Below, in pieces: positions 17,337 to 26,023 of a DNA stretch of 64,000 nt. The translations under genes and the position numbers were made by a program. The notes under the pieces were generated by a model, which worked only from the letters and a program-made list of their open reading frames with translations, was not told the origin of the DNA and made no database searches. This DNA comes from Streptomyces sp. HNM0574 (GTDB lineage: Bacteria > Actinomycetota > Actinomycetes > Streptomycetales > Streptomycetaceae), in contig NZ_JAASAH010000006.1 of NCBI RefSeq assembly GCF_012726235.1, forward strand, positions 248,001 through 312,000, in the 5' to 3' direction. How positions within the stretch are numbered: the stretch's first letter is position 1; every line of letters starts with the position of its first letter.

Positions 17337-17783
17337 ATGGACCCGGTGTCGGTGGGGTTGTTGACGGCGGTGGCCGGTGGGGCCGGCGGCGAGCTGGGCC
17401 GTCAGGTGTGGACGGGGCTGAGCGCGCTGGTGCGCCGTCCCTTCGGCCGTGGCGGCAACGGGCAGGCGGTGGAGGTCAGTTCGGGGGAGCCCGAGCTGGT
17501 CGCGCTGGAGCGGGCCCCGGACGAGGTGGAGCACGCGCAGGCACTGAGCACGGCGCTGGCGGTACGGGCGGCGGTGGACCCGGAGTTCGCGCCCGCGCTG
17601 CGGGAGTGGGTGCGCGAGGCGGAGCAGGCGCGGGAGGCGCGCGGCGGCGACGTGCACAACGAGATCCGCGGCGGCACCTTCAACGGCATCACCATCCAGG
17701 GCCGCGACATCCACCACATGAACGTCCACCAGCCGCCGGCCGCCCCGCGTGAGGACCCCGAATCCCCGGACGGCGTCCGGTAG
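17337..17783 (+). CDS. Small protein with C-terminal amyloid-signalling-like (BASS/RHIM-like) motif
   Basis: A 148-residue protein 108 bp after the STAND gene on the same strand. Residues 1-33 are hydrophobic and glycine-rich (VGLLTAVAGGAGGELGRQVW), like a membrane-active helical effector or Bell-type domain. Residues about 50-100 are acidic and helical. The end, residues 108-125, has N-x-I-x-G-G-x-x-x-G near its start and then IQGRDI. This spacing resembles bacterial amyloid signalling sequences, which nucleate assembly between a NLR-type sensor and an effector. No matching copy is visible at the N-terminus of the upstream STAND protein, so partnership is inferred from position only. A terminator follows. 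Confidence 0.65.
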   Translation: MDPVSVGLLTAVAGGAGGELGRQVWTGLSALVRRPFGRGGNGQAVEVSSGEPELVALERAPDEVEHAQALSTALAVRAAVDPEFAPALREWVREAEQAREARGGDVHNEIRGGTFNGITIQGRDIHHMNVHQPPAAPREDPESPDGVR

Positions 17784-17810
17784 TTCCCGCCGCGGGGGGA
17801 GACCCGGGGC

Positions 17811-17846
17811 CCGGCCCGCGCCCGCCGACTCGGGCGCGCGGGCCGG
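17811..17846. terminator. Bidirectional terminator
   Basis: Long GC arms (17811-17824 and 17831-17846, near-perfect) with a short loop lie between the convergent small protein and amidohydrolase genes. Confidence 0.6.
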
Positions 17847-17856
17847 TCCCGGCGGG

Positions 17857-19194
17857 TCAGCCGACCGGTTCGCCGTCGCGGCCCACGACGCGGCCGCCGT
17901 GCACGACCATGGCGCGGTCCGGGAGGTCGATGACGATCTGCGGCACGCACTCGCCGCGTACGAGGTAGAAGTCGGCCGGGTCGCCCGGCTTGAAGTCGAC
18001 CTTGGGGAGGTGCATGACGTCGGAGCCGCCGTCCGCGCCCACCCGGTGGCAGTCGTCCAGTTCCTCGTCGAGGCGGACGTCGGTGATCAGGCCGAGCTGG
18101 TGCGTGCGGTGCAGCATGTCGCCGTTGCCGAACGGGCTCCACGCGTCCCGCACGCCGTCGGTGCCGAGGCCCACGGCGACGCCGTGCTCGCGCAGCCGGG
18201 CGACGGGCAGCACCGTCGACTCCGAGGGCGCCACCGTGGTCAGGGAGATGTCGAGCTCGCCCATGTCCTCGGCGAGGGCGCCGAGTTCGCGGTCGTCCAG
18301 GCCCGGCAGGCAGAAGACGTGACTGACGGTCACCTTGCCGCGCAGGGACAGCGCCCGGGTGCGGTCGATGATGTCCCGCAGCGGCTTCAGCCCGTCCTGG
18401 CCCCGGTCGTGCAGGTGGATGTCGAGGCCGACGCCGTGCCGGTCCGCGAGGCCGAAGACGAGGTCGAGCTGCTCGTCGGACGCCTGGTCGAAGCTGATCG
18501 GGTCGATGCCGCCGATCATGTCGACGAGTCCGGTGCGCGCGGCCTCCTCCAGCAGTTCGGCGGTGCCGGGCTTGCGGATGACGCCGTGCTGCGGGAAGGC
18601 CACGATCTGCAGGTCGAGCGCGTGCCGCAGCCGCTTGCCCGCCTCGGCCACGCCCTCGGCGCAGGCCAGGTCGTACTCGGGCGCGACGTCCGCGTGCGCC
18701 CGCATCGCGCGGGTGCCGGTGGCCACGGCGTGCGCCATCAGGCCGTGGGCGCGCTCGCCGACCGAGCGGTCCTGGCTGCGGTACAGCTCGACGTCCTGCT
18801 CGGCGTAGTCGGCGATGCCGTCCGCCGGCCTGCGGGTCACCCACTTCCCGCCCCAGGTCGTCTTGTCGGGGTGGACGTGCGCGTTCACCAGCGTCGGCAG
18901 CGCGATGAGCCCGCCGCCGTCCACGACCTCGGCCCCCTCGGGCGCGGGCCGGTCGCTGAACTTGCCGTCGACGACGGTGAGATCGACGGCCTCGGCGGCG
19001 CCGTACGGCCGCACGTTGCGGAAGACGACGGGGCCGCCGGAGGTGCCGCTCCCGTCCGCCGCGGCCGTCGCGGACCCCGTCGCCGGGGCGGCCTGCGCGG
19101 TCCGCGCGGTGGCTGCGGTGCCTGCCAGGGCGGCGGCTCCGGCGATCATCGAGCGCCGGGACACCCCGTCGGGGAGCGGGTGGGAGGAGGGCAT
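17857..19194 (-). CDS. Tat-exported amidohydrolase, cytosine-deaminase-like
   Basis: A 445-residue metal-dependent amidohydrolase. The N-terminus has a twin-arginine signal, SRRSMIAGAAALAG, followed by an Ala-rich region, so the enzyme is probably exported folded. Metal-site motifs of the cytosine deaminase/isoamyl-like branch are NAHVHPDK (HxH), DIHLHDRG and VSHVFCLP, and the late Asp in LGTDGVRDAWSPFG. The start at 19194 has AAGGAG 5 nt upstream; the longer frame to 19386 crosses the promoter region. It is divergent from an acyl-CoA synthetase gene, and the shared gap has two GTATAC-centred repeats. The natural substrate is unknown. Confidence 0.88.
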   Translation of the reverse strand: MPSSHPLPDGVSRRSMIAGAAALAGTAATARTAQAAPATGSATAAADGSGTSGGPVVFRNVRPYGAAEAVDLTVVDGKFSDRPAPEGAEVVDGGGLIALPTLVNAHVHPDKTTWGGKWVTRRPADGIADYAEQDVELYRSQDRSVGERAHGLMAHAVATGTRAMRAHADVAPEYDLACAEGVAEAGKRLRHALDLQIVAFPQHGVIRKPGTAELLEEAARTGLVDMIGGIDPISFDQASDEQLDLVFGLADRHGVGLDIHLHDRGQDGLKPLRDIIDRTRALSLRGKVTVSHVFCLPGLDDRELGALAEDMGELDISLTTVAPSESTVLPVARLREHGVAVGLGTDGVRDAWSPFGNGDMLHRTHQLGLITDVRLDEELDDCHRVGADGGSDVMHLPKVDFKPGDPADFYLVRGECVPQIVIDLPDRAMVVHGGRVVGRDGEPVG

Positions 19195-19268
19195 GAGGGC
19201 TCCTTGGGCGGTGGGGGACGAGGGGCGGGCGCGCGGGACGCGGACCCTGCGCGACATGGCTAGCGAGG

Positions 19269-19278
19269 TTGTATACCA
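19269..19278. promoter_or_regulatory. GTATAC-centred candidate operator, left copy
   Basis: TTGTATACCA, within a wider GGTTGTATACCAAC, lies 75 bp upstream of the amidohydrolase start. It matches the inverted copy at 19378-19387. The GTATAC core is typical of GntR-family operators. Confidence 0.5.
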
Positions 19279-19377
19279 ACTGGGCGAGCACTCACAAGGG
19301 GTCGCCCCGCGAACGGCCGGAACCACCGCTGTCCATCCCGGTGTCGGCGATGGAAGGTGGGGGAGACGCAGCCCGGC

Positions 19378-19387
19378 GGTATACAAA
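19378..19387. promoter_or_regulatory. GTATAC-centred candidate operator, right copy
   Basis: GGTATACAAA (on the minus strand GTTTGTATACC) lies 30 bp upstream of the acyl-CoA synthetase start. It is the inverted partner of the 19269 site. Confidence 0.5.
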
Positions 19388-19417
19388 CCCGCACCGCCGT
19401 CAGCTCAGGGAGGACGC

Positions 19418-20955
19418 ATGTACCCAGGTGCCCATGCCGCGACCCACCCCGCCCGCACCGCCGTCGTCATGGCCGGCTCCGGCGCCCGGCTGACGTACGT
19501 GGAGCTCGACGCGCGCTCCGCCCGCCTCGCCCACGTCCTGCGTGCGGCGGGTCTGCGCAGGGGCGACGTCCTCGCGCTCCTCACCGACAACTCGGTGCAC
19601 GCGTACGAGGTCTACTGGGCGGCCGTACGCTCCGGCCTCTACATCACCGTCGTCAACAGCCACCTCTCCGCGCCCGAAGTCGCCTACATCGTGGACGACT
19701 CCGGAGCCCGCGCCCTCGTCGTCTCGGCCGCCCTCGACGGCCTCGCCCGCGAGCTGCGCGGCCGCGTCCCCCGCGTCCGCACCCGCCTCGCCTACGGCGG
19801 TCACGTCGACGGCCACGAGCCGTACGAGGCCGCGCTCGCCGCCGCCTCCCCGCTCCCGCCCGCCGACCAGCCCAGGGGCGCCGACCTGCTGTACTCCTCC
19901 GGAACCACCGGCAGGCCCAAGGGAATTCGCCCCGGACTCCCGGACCGTCAGGTCCACGAGCCGGGGGACGGCCTGACCGAGATCGCCCGCACCGTCTTCG
20001 GCTTCGGCCCCGGCACCGTCTACCTCTCCCCGGCGCCCGTCTACCACGCGGCCCCGCTCCGCTACGGCGCCGCGGTCCACGCGCTCGGCGGCACCCTGGT
20101 GATGATGGAGCGCTTCGACGCCGAGGAGGCGCTGCGCGCCCTCGCGCACCACCGGGTCACCCACAGCCAGTGGGTCCCCACCATGTTTATCCGGCTGCTG
20201 CGCCTCCCCGAACACACCCGCGAGCGCTACGACCTGACGGCCCACCGCCTGGCGATCCACGCGGCCGCGCCCTGCCCGGTGGACGTCAAACGCGCGATGA
20301 TCGACTGGTGGGGCCCGATCCTGCACGAGTACTACGCCGCGACCGAGGGCGTCGGCATGACCCTCATCGACTCCGCGGAATGGCTCACCAAACCCGGCTC
20401 CGTGGGCCGCCCCGTCCTCGGCGAGCTGCGGATCTGCGACGACGAGGGGAACCTGCTGCCCGCCGGACGCACCGGCACCGTCTACTTCGCCCGCGAGGAA
20501 CTGCCCTTCGTGTACCTAGGCGACGAGGAGAAGACCCGCGCGGCCCGGCACCCCGAGCACCCCGGCTGGGGCACCACGGGCGACATCGGCCATGTCGACG
20601 AGGACGGCTGCCTGTTCCTCACCGACCGCCGCGCCTTCATGATCATCTCGGGCGGGGTGAACATCTACCCGCAGGAGGTGGAGGACGTCCTCGCGCTGCA
20701 TCCGGCCGTCGCGGACGTGGCCGTGATCGGCGTCCCCGACCCGGAGATGGGCGAGGCCGTCAAGGCCGTCGTCCAGCCGTCCCCCGACGCCGTCCCGGGC
20801 CCGGCCCTGGAGGCGCGCATCCAGGAGTACGTCCGCTCCCGCATCGCGCACTACAAGGCGCCCCGCAGCGTCGACTTCGTCGACGAGCTGCCCCGCACCC
20901 CCACCGGCAAGCTCGTCAAGGCGTCCTCAAGTCCCGCTACGCGAACGGCGGGTGA
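19418..20955 (+). CDS. Acyl-CoA synthetase (AMP-forming), frameshifted near the 3' end
   Basis: An acyl-adenylate ligase of the ANL superfamily, about 512 residues if repaired. The AMP-binding P-loop YSSGTTGRPKG is at 159-169; EYYAATEG, TGDIGHVDEDG (ATP/ribose Asp) and PRTPTGKLVK (C-terminal catalytic lysine region) follow. ATG 19418 has GGGAGG 5 nt upstream. After GKLVK the frame runs on into noncoding sequence, while a one-base shift at about 20925 restores VLKSRYANGG and a stop at 20953-20955 just at the terminator stem. The shift is therefore a sequencing error or a very late mutation. It is divergent from the amidohydrolase gene, and the acid it activates is unknown. Confidence 0.8.
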
Positions 20956-20983
20956 GGGGCGTCCGGCGCCGGACGCCCCTCAC
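20952..20983. terminator. Perfect bidirectional terminator hairpin
   Basis: Fifteen-base perfect arms (20952-20966 and 20969-20983) with minimal loop lie between the convergent synthetase and dhaM genes. The stem begins inside the stop codon of the corrected synthetase frame. Confidence 0.85.
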
Positions 20984-20991
20984 CCCGCACC

Positions 20992-21411
20992 TCACAGCTT
21001 GCGGAACTCGTACGCCTCGCGCGCCGCCGCCACCACCGCGTCCAGGCCGGCCCCGGCCGAGGCGGCGACCGCCGCGGCGACGGCGCCCTCCACCAGCGGC
21101 GCGTCCACCAGCTCGGCCCGCTCCGGGAGTTCGTCGCCCTCGGCCAGCAGGGCCTTCACCGTCAGCACGGCGCTGCCCAGGTCGACCAGGACGGCCACCC
21201 CGGCGCCGCTGTCCGCCGCGTGCGCGGCCTCGGTGATGAGCTCGGCGCTCGTCCCGAGGCCGCCGTCCGGGGTGCCGCCGGCACCGAGGACCGTCGCGCT
21301 GTCCCGGCCCGCCAGCCCCCTGGCCAGGTCCGCCACCGACTCGGCCACCTGCTTGCTGTGCGAGACCAGGACGATCCCGACCCGGGCGCCCGCTCCGTCC
21401 GCCGCGCTCAT
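20992..21411 (-). CDS. dhaM: PTS-dependent dihydroxyacetone kinase, phosphotransferase subunit DhaM
   Basis: A 139-residue single EIIA-mannose-like domain, as in Gram-positive DhaM, without the HPr and EI domains of the Escherichia coli protein. The phosphorylated histidine is His18 in LVSHSKQ, and GTSAELITEA and VLVDLGSAVL are typical strands. It accepts phosphate from HPr and passes it to the ADP held by DhaL. Its start overlaps the dhaL stop by 4 nt (ATGA), so it is translationally coupled as the last gene of dhaKLM. Confidence 0.93.
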   Translation of the reverse strand: MSAADGAGARVGIVLVSHSKQVAESVADLARGLAGRDSATVLGAGGTPDGGLGTSAELITEAAHAADSGAGVAVLVDLGSAVLTVKALLAEGDELPERAELVDAPLVEGAVAAAVAASAGAGLDAVVAAAREAYEFRKL

Positions 21412-22070
21412 CCGGCAGCCCCCTCGGCGGCGCTCGCCAGCGCCGCGATCAGCAGCGCCGAGGACGCCGCACCCGGGTCCTCGTGCCCCACGCTGCGCTC
21501 CCCGAGGTAGCTCGCGCGGCCCTTGCGCGCCTGCATCGGCACCGTGGCCAGCGCGCCCTCCTCGGCCGCGGCCCGCGCCGCGCCGAACGGGTCGGCCTCC
21601 GCCGAGGCCAGCGCCTGCGTCGCGGGCAGCAGCGCGTCCAGCATCGTCGCGTCCCCGGCGGCGGCGCCGCCCAGCCGCGCGACCGCGTCGACACCCGCCG
21701 CCAGCGCCTCCGCCAGCTGCTGCCGCGTGACGCGCTCCGCGTCCCCGAGCGACTTGCCCGTACGCCGCAGCAGCGTCCCGAACAGCGGGCCCGAGGCGCC
21801 GCCGACCGTCGACACCAACTGCCGCCCGGCCAGCGCCAGTACCGCGCCGGGGGTCGACAGCGTCTCCTGCTCCAGCGTCTCCCGCACGGCGGTGAAACCG
21901 CGCCGCATGTTGCTGCCGTGGTCCGCGTCGCCGATGGCCGAGTCCAGCTCCGTCAGCCAGTCGGCGTGGCCCTCGACGGCCCTGGTGGCCTCCTCGATCC
22001 AGCGGACCGCGAACGCGGCGTCCAGCTCGCCGCCCCCGCCCGCTCCCGGAGCCTGCTCCGTGTCACTCAC
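21408..22070 (-). CDS. dhaL: Dihydroxyacetone kinase subunit DhaL (ADP-binding)
   Basis: A 220-residue helical protein with the metal/ADP motif DSAIGDADHGSNMRRG and the GGASGPLFGTLL nucleotide-binding segment. DhaL carries a tightly bound ADP that DhaM phosphorylates, then transfers phosphate to dihydroxyacetone bound in DhaK. GTG 22070 is chosen because a purine-rich GGAAGGGAA site precedes it; the longer frame to 22205 runs into dhaK. It is separated from dhaK by 59 bp. Confidence 0.93.
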   Translation of the reverse strand: MSDTEQAPGAGGGGELDAAFAVRWIEEATRAVEGHADWLTELDSAIGDADHGSNMRRGFTAVRETLEQETLSTPGAVLALAGRQLVSTVGGASGPLFGTLLRRTGKSLGDAERVTRQQLAEALAAGVDAVARLGGAAAGDATMLDALLPATQALASAEADPFGAARAAAEEGALATVPMQARKGRASYLGERSVGHEDPGAASSALLIAALASAAEGAAG

Positions 22071-22129
22071 GCGTGCTTCCCTTCCGCTTCGTGTTCCTGA
22101 TTCCCGGTCGCCGCCCGTCCCGCGGCCGG

Positions 22130-23122
22130 TCAGAGGCCCCAGCGCAGGCCCGGGGTGCGCACCGGCGCGTCCCACAGGCGCAGGATCTCCTCGTCGGCGC
22201 GGCACAGCGTCACCGACGCCCCGGCCATGTCGAGCGAGGTGACGTAGTTGCCGACCAGGGTGCGGGCCACCGGCACCCCGCGCTCGTCCAGCACCCGGCG
22301 CACCTCCGCGCAGTACCCGTACAGCTCCAGCAGCGGCGTCCCGCCCATGCCGTTGACGAGCAGCAGCACCGGGTCGGCCGTGCCCAGGTCCTCCAGCACG
22401 GCGTCCACCGAGAAGTCGGCGATCTCCCGGGAGGTCATCATCCTGCGCCGCTCCCGGCCCGGCTCGCCGTGGATGCCGATGCCCAGCTCCAGCTCGCCCG
22501 CGGGCAGGTCGAACGTCGGCCCGCCCTTCGCCGGAGTCGTCACCGCACTCAGCGCCACCCCGAAACTCCGCGCCGAGCCCGCCACCTGACGGGCCAGCGC
22601 CTCCACCTGCTCCAGCGGCGCCCCCTCCTCGGCGAGCGCCCCGGTCAGCTTCTCCACGAACAGGGTGGCGCCGGTGCCGCGCCGGCCCGCGGTGAAGGAA
22701 CTGTCCGTCACCGCGACGTCGTCCTCCACCAGCACCTTCGCCACCTGGATGCCCTCGTCCTCGGCCAGCTCGGCGGCCATCTCGAAGTTGAGCACGTCAC
22801 CGGTGTAGTTCTTCACGACGAACAGCACGCCCTGCCCGCTGTCCACGGCGGCAGCGGCCCGCAGCATCTGGTCCGGCACGGGCGAGGTGAAGACCTCGCC
22901 GGGGCAGGCCGCGTCCAGCATCCCCGTACCCACGAACCCGCCGTGCAGCGGCTCGTGCCCCGACCCGCCGCCCGAGACCAGCCCCACCTTCCCCGCCACC
23001 GGGGTGTCCCGCCGCAGCACCACCCGGTTCTCCACGTCCACGGTCAGCTCGGGATGCGCCGCGGCCATCCCCCGCAACCCGTCCTCGACGACCTTCTCCG
23101 GAACGTTGATGAGCATCTTCAC
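22130..23122 (-). CDS. dhaK: Dihydroxyacetone kinase subunit DhaK
   Basis: A 330-residue substrate-binding subunit that converts dihydroxyacetone to its phosphate together with DhaL and DhaM. GGSGHEPLHGGFVG (His56) and GIGIHGEPG (second active-site His, which forms a covalent adduct in E. coli DhaK) are both intact. GTG 23122 is preferred because GGAGG lies 5 nt upstream, against 11 nt for ATG 23116. It is the first gene of dhaKLM, and a 409-bp gap upstream must carry the promoter. The pathway joins glycerol or dihydroxyacetone to glycolysis using phosphoenolpyruvate. Confidence 0.95.
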   Translation of the reverse strand: MKMLINVPEKVVEDGLRGMAAAHPELTVDVENRVVLRRDTPVAGKVGLVSGGGSGHEPLHGGFVGTGMLDAACPGEVFTSPVPDQMLRAAAAVDSGQGVLFVVKNYTGDVLNFEMAAELAEDEGIQVAKVLVEDDVAVTDSSFTAGRRGTGATLFVEKLTGALAEEGAPLEQVEALARQVAGSARSFGVALSAVTTPAKGGPTFDLPAGELELGIGIHGEPGRERRRMMTSREIADFSVDAVLEDLGTADPVLLLVNGMGGTPLLELYGYCAEVRRVLDERGVPVARTLVGNYVTSLDMAGASVTLCRADEEILRLWDAPVRTPGLRWGL

Positions 23123-23531
23123 GGGTACCTCCGAGGGGCTTGGCAGGGTGCCTGCTGCCCTGCGTCCTTGCATGTCGTAGGTGGTGCACGGGCCGACGAG
23201 TCACCGGTCCGGCCCGGTCACAGTAACCGGCGGAAGATCGCCGGAGCAGGTGTTCCGCGTGGGTCGCTCGGGCGCCGTTCACGGACGGTGCCCGAGCCGG
23301 TGACGTCTCTCGCCGTACGCATCGCGGAGTGCGGCTCGAGCCGCGGGCCGTTCACCTGAGGAACATGGACGGACACTTCCGGGGCCTTCAGCGGCAGGGA
23401 TACGCGAATCGCAGCACAAGCGATCATGCTCTGCGGGCGACGGAAGCCGGGGAGCAGTATCTGCGTTCGTTCTCGCAGAATGACGGCGGTGATTCTGGTG
23501 AGGGTCTGCGCGTGGAATCGTTGCGGGCTTG
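23123..23531. other. Upstream region of dhaKLM, no gene
   Basis: Frames here lack ribosome-binding sites and family resemblance. The region must hold the dhaK promoter, but I could not identify a convincing one. Confidence 0.35.
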
Positions 23532-23840
23532 ATGGCCCACGACCATCCCTCCAGTCAACCCCCTGTCACCGGAGCCCCGAAAGATCACATGCCACGACCC
23601 GAGGACGGACCCGAGCCGCGCAACCGGCCGGGGGACACCTCCCTGACGACGGGCGTCGTGGCGCTGCCGGCCTCGTTCGTCCCCGTCCTCGGCGACTTCC
23701 TCGCGCTCGTGCTGGGCGGGTGGGGCATCCGGCACAACGAGCGGGGCCTGGCCACGGACTTCGGGCCGTCCGTCGTCGGCGCCACCCTCGGAAGCCTGGC
23801 GCTGCTCCGCGTCCTGCTCATGCTCGCCGTCACCGCCTGA
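23532..23840 (+). CDS. Small membrane protein, unknown
   Basis: A 102-residue protein from ATG 23532, or 83 residues from ATG 23589; neither start has a clear ribosome-binding site. The first 40 residues are polar and Pro-rich. Two hydrophobic helices follow, about residues 42-62 (VVALPASFVPVLGDFLALVL) and 80-102, linked by GWGIRHNERG. This resembles DUF4190-like small bilayer proteins of actinobacteria, but the match is loose. It converges on the acyltransferase gene with 3 bp between stops. Confidence 0.55.
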   Translation: MAHDHPSSQPPVTGAPKDHMPRPEDGPEPRNRPGDTSLTTGVVALPASFVPVLGDFLALVLGGWGIRHNERGLATDFGPSVVGATLGSLALLRVLLMLAVTA

Positions 23841-23843
23841 ACG

Positions 23844-25049
23844 CTAGCGGGACGCCGTCGTCGCGTTCTCCCGCGGCTTCCCGGCGGGCGGCGGGCTGCC
23901 GTCCTCGCCCGGGGGAGGTGCCGCGCCCGGGCGAGGACGCCGGTGACGGGCGGGGGTCTGCCGGGCGAACAGCCAGTCCATGCGCGGTTCGACGAGGAAA
24001 CGGAACGCCTTCCGGACCGGGGCGGTGCACAGCACCGTCATCATGACGGCCGCCAGGACGGTGATCGCGACGCGGCTGAGGGGGTGGTCGACCCACTGCA
24101 TGTCGTACCAGCCGAGGACGCGCGCGAGCTTGATCGGGTAGACGTGCAGCAGGTACGCGTACAGCGTGCCGGCGCCGAGCGCGGTGCACCACAGACGGCG
24201 GCCCGGCACCCAGGCCAGGAAGCAGGCCGTGAGGACCAGCGCGCAGCCGAACAGCGCCAGGTACATCACCGCGCCCACCCAGGCGGGGACGCCCATCGCC
24301 TGCGCGGCGCGGTCGTGCAGGAACCAGGACGAGGACATCCGCGGCACCGCCCAGTACGCGAGCACTACGGCGCAGCCGGCGACCGGAACGGCGGCCAGCC
24401 GGGCCGTACGCGTCCGGACCAGCCGGAAGTGCTCCGGGCGCAGTTGGAGCCCGAGCACGAAGAACGGCAGGAACTGGGCCACCCGCATCAGGTTCAGGTC
24501 GTTGTCGATGCTCGGCGTGACGGAGGCCGCGACCGCGACGGCCAGGGAGACCGGAACCGGCCACCGCAGGTTCTTCCACAGCGGTGTCGTGATCCGCCAG
24601 AGGAACAGTGCGACCAGGAACCACAGCGCGAACCCCGGCTCCTGGTAGCGGAATTCGCGCTCCGGGTTGTCAACGGCCCGCATGAAGAAGGTGTACACCG
24701 TCTGGAAGACCAGATAGGGCGCGACGACACCGGTGAGCAGGCGTCTCACCTGGCGTGGGGTGCCTTCGAAACTGCGCGACAGATAGCCGGAGATCATGAT
24801 GAACGCCGGCATGTGGAACGTGTAGACCACCATGTACAGCGCGCTCGCCGTACGGCTGTCGTCCACCAGCGGGGACCAGGCGTGCCCGATCGCGACCAGC
24901 ACGATCGTCAGGTACTTGGCGTTGTCCAGGAACGGGTCACGCCGCCCGCCGGACTTCTGCTCACCCCGGGCGGCGGCGTGGGCCACCGGCGGAACGGACT
25001 TCTCACGCGACAGCGGGAGCGGAGCCCGCTCGGAACCGGCACTCGACAT
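23844..25049 (-). CDS. Membrane acyltransferase, acyltransferase-3 family
   Basis: A 401-residue protein with about ten transmembrane helices. The N-terminal KYLTIVLVAIGHAW carries the family's conserved histidine, and PAFIMISGYL the second conserved segment. WFLVALFLWR and LHVYPIKL are typical of later helices. Family members (OafA, fucose 4-O-acetylase-like) move acetyl or acyl groups onto sugars, lipids or antibiotics at the membrane. The start at 25049 is chosen because the upstream frame extension crosses another gene's antisense; no strong ribosome-binding site is seen. The C-terminal 40 residues are Pro/Arg-rich and cytoplasmic. Confidence 0.85.
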   Translation of the reverse strand: MSSAGSERAPLPLSREKSVPPVAHAAARGEQKSGGRRDPFLDNAKYLTIVLVAIGHAWSPLVDDSRTASALYMVVYTFHMPAFIMISGYLSRSFEGTPRQVRRLLTGVVAPYLVFQTVYTFFMRAVDNPEREFRYQEPGFALWFLVALFLWRITTPLWKNLRWPVPVSLAVAVAASVTPSIDNDLNLMRVAQFLPFFVLGLQLRPEHFRLVRTRTARLAAVPVAGCAVVLAYWAVPRMSSSWFLHDRAAQAMGVPAWVGAVMYLALFGCALVLTACFLAWVPGRRLWCTALGAGTLYAYLLHVYPIKLARVLGWYDMQWVDHPLSRVAITVLAAVMMTVLCTAPVRKAFRFLVEPRMDWLFARQTPARHRRPRPGAAPPPGEDGSPPPAGKPRENATTASR

Positions 25050-25165
25050 TGCCCGGCATCCTAGTGCCCTTCGCCGACAGCGGACACAGCGGCCGGTTCC
25101 GGCGGGAATGGTGCGCGGACGGGGCGAATCGGCGCCGCCGGGGCGGGTCCGTCTCCCGCCCCGCG

Positions 25166-25987
25166 TCAGCCCCCGAACGCCCGGGCGTTCTCCCGTACCC
25201 ACTGGGCGAAGGTGCGGCCCGGGCGGCCGGTGACCTCCGGCACGGTGGGGAGGACGGTGCGGCCCGCCTCGGGCGGATCGGTGCGCATGGTGAGGAAGAA
25301 GGCGAGATCGTCCTCGCCGTGGCCCTCGGCGCGCCAGCGGCTGAGCATCTCCTCGCGGCTCAGTTCGACGAACCGCACGTCGCGGCCGAGGACTTGGGAG
25401 AGGACGGCCACCTTCTGCGGCGCGGTGAGCGCCTCGGGGCCGGTCAGCCAGTACTCCTTGCCCGCGTGGCCGCCGGTGGTCAGCGCGGTGGCGGCGACGG
25501 CGGCGATGTCGGCCTCGTGCACCATCGAGCTGGGGACGTCCGGGAAGCCCTCGCGGACGACGCCCTCCTTCCGCACCGAGTCCGCCCACTCCAGCGCGTT
25601 GGACATGAACTCCACCGGGGCCAGCCAGGTGCACTCCAGGCCGTGGGCCTCCAGCGCCCGGTCCAGCGCGGTCTTCTCCACGTCCCCCTTGAGGACGGTG
25701 ACCCGGCGCACTCCGGCCTCCGCGGCGGCCCGCGCGATCCCGGGGCCGTTGGTCAGCGGCGCGTAGTCGTCGCCGAAGCTGATCAGGTGCGCGGCCGTGA
25801 CGCCCGCGAAGACCTCGGGGAGGCAGCCGGTGGCGGCCAGGTTGCCGGCCGCCACCTCCACGCCGTCCGGCAGGCCGGCGCGGCTGGGGTCACGGGTCAG
25901 GGCGCGGACCCGGTGCCCCGCCGCCAGCAGCTGCTCCACCAGGGGGCGGCCCACGGTGCCGGTCGCGCCGGTGACGAGAATGGTCAT
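25166..25987 (-). CDS. NmrA-like NAD(P)-binding protein
   Basis: A 273-residue atypical SDR with N-terminal ILVTGATGTVGRPLVEQLL (GxxGxxG dinucleotide motif), then RALTRDPSR, typical of NmrA/QOR2-type proteins. These bind NAD(P) and act as redox sensors or quinone/enone reductases; no Tyr-Lys catalytic pair is obvious. GGAAGGAGA lies 6 nt before the start. It is divergent from a WYL regulator gene 82 bp away and probably under its control, through the perfect inverted repeat at 26024-26054. This arrangement is common in Streptomyces. Confidence 0.88.
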   Translation of the reverse strand: MTILVTGATGTVGRPLVEQLLAAGHRVRALTRDPSRAGLPDGVEVAAGNLAATGCLPEVFAGVTAAHLISFGDDYAPLTNGPGIARAAAEAGVRRVTVLKGDVEKTALDRALEAHGLECTWLAPVEFMSNALEWADSVRKEGVVREGFPDVPSSMVHEADIAAVAATALTTGGHAGKEYWLTGPEALTAPQKVAVLSQVLGRDVRFVELSREEMLSRWRAEGHGEDDLAFFLTMRTDPPEAGRTVLPTVPEVTGRPGRTFAQWVRENARAFGG

Positions 25988-26023
25988 GAGGGTTCTCCTT
26001 CCGTTCGGGCCGCCAAGGTAGGA

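Noticed and set aside
23329..23532. 67-codon plus-strand frame upstream of the small membrane protein
   Set aside because: No ribosome-binding site, no hydrophobic or domain pattern.
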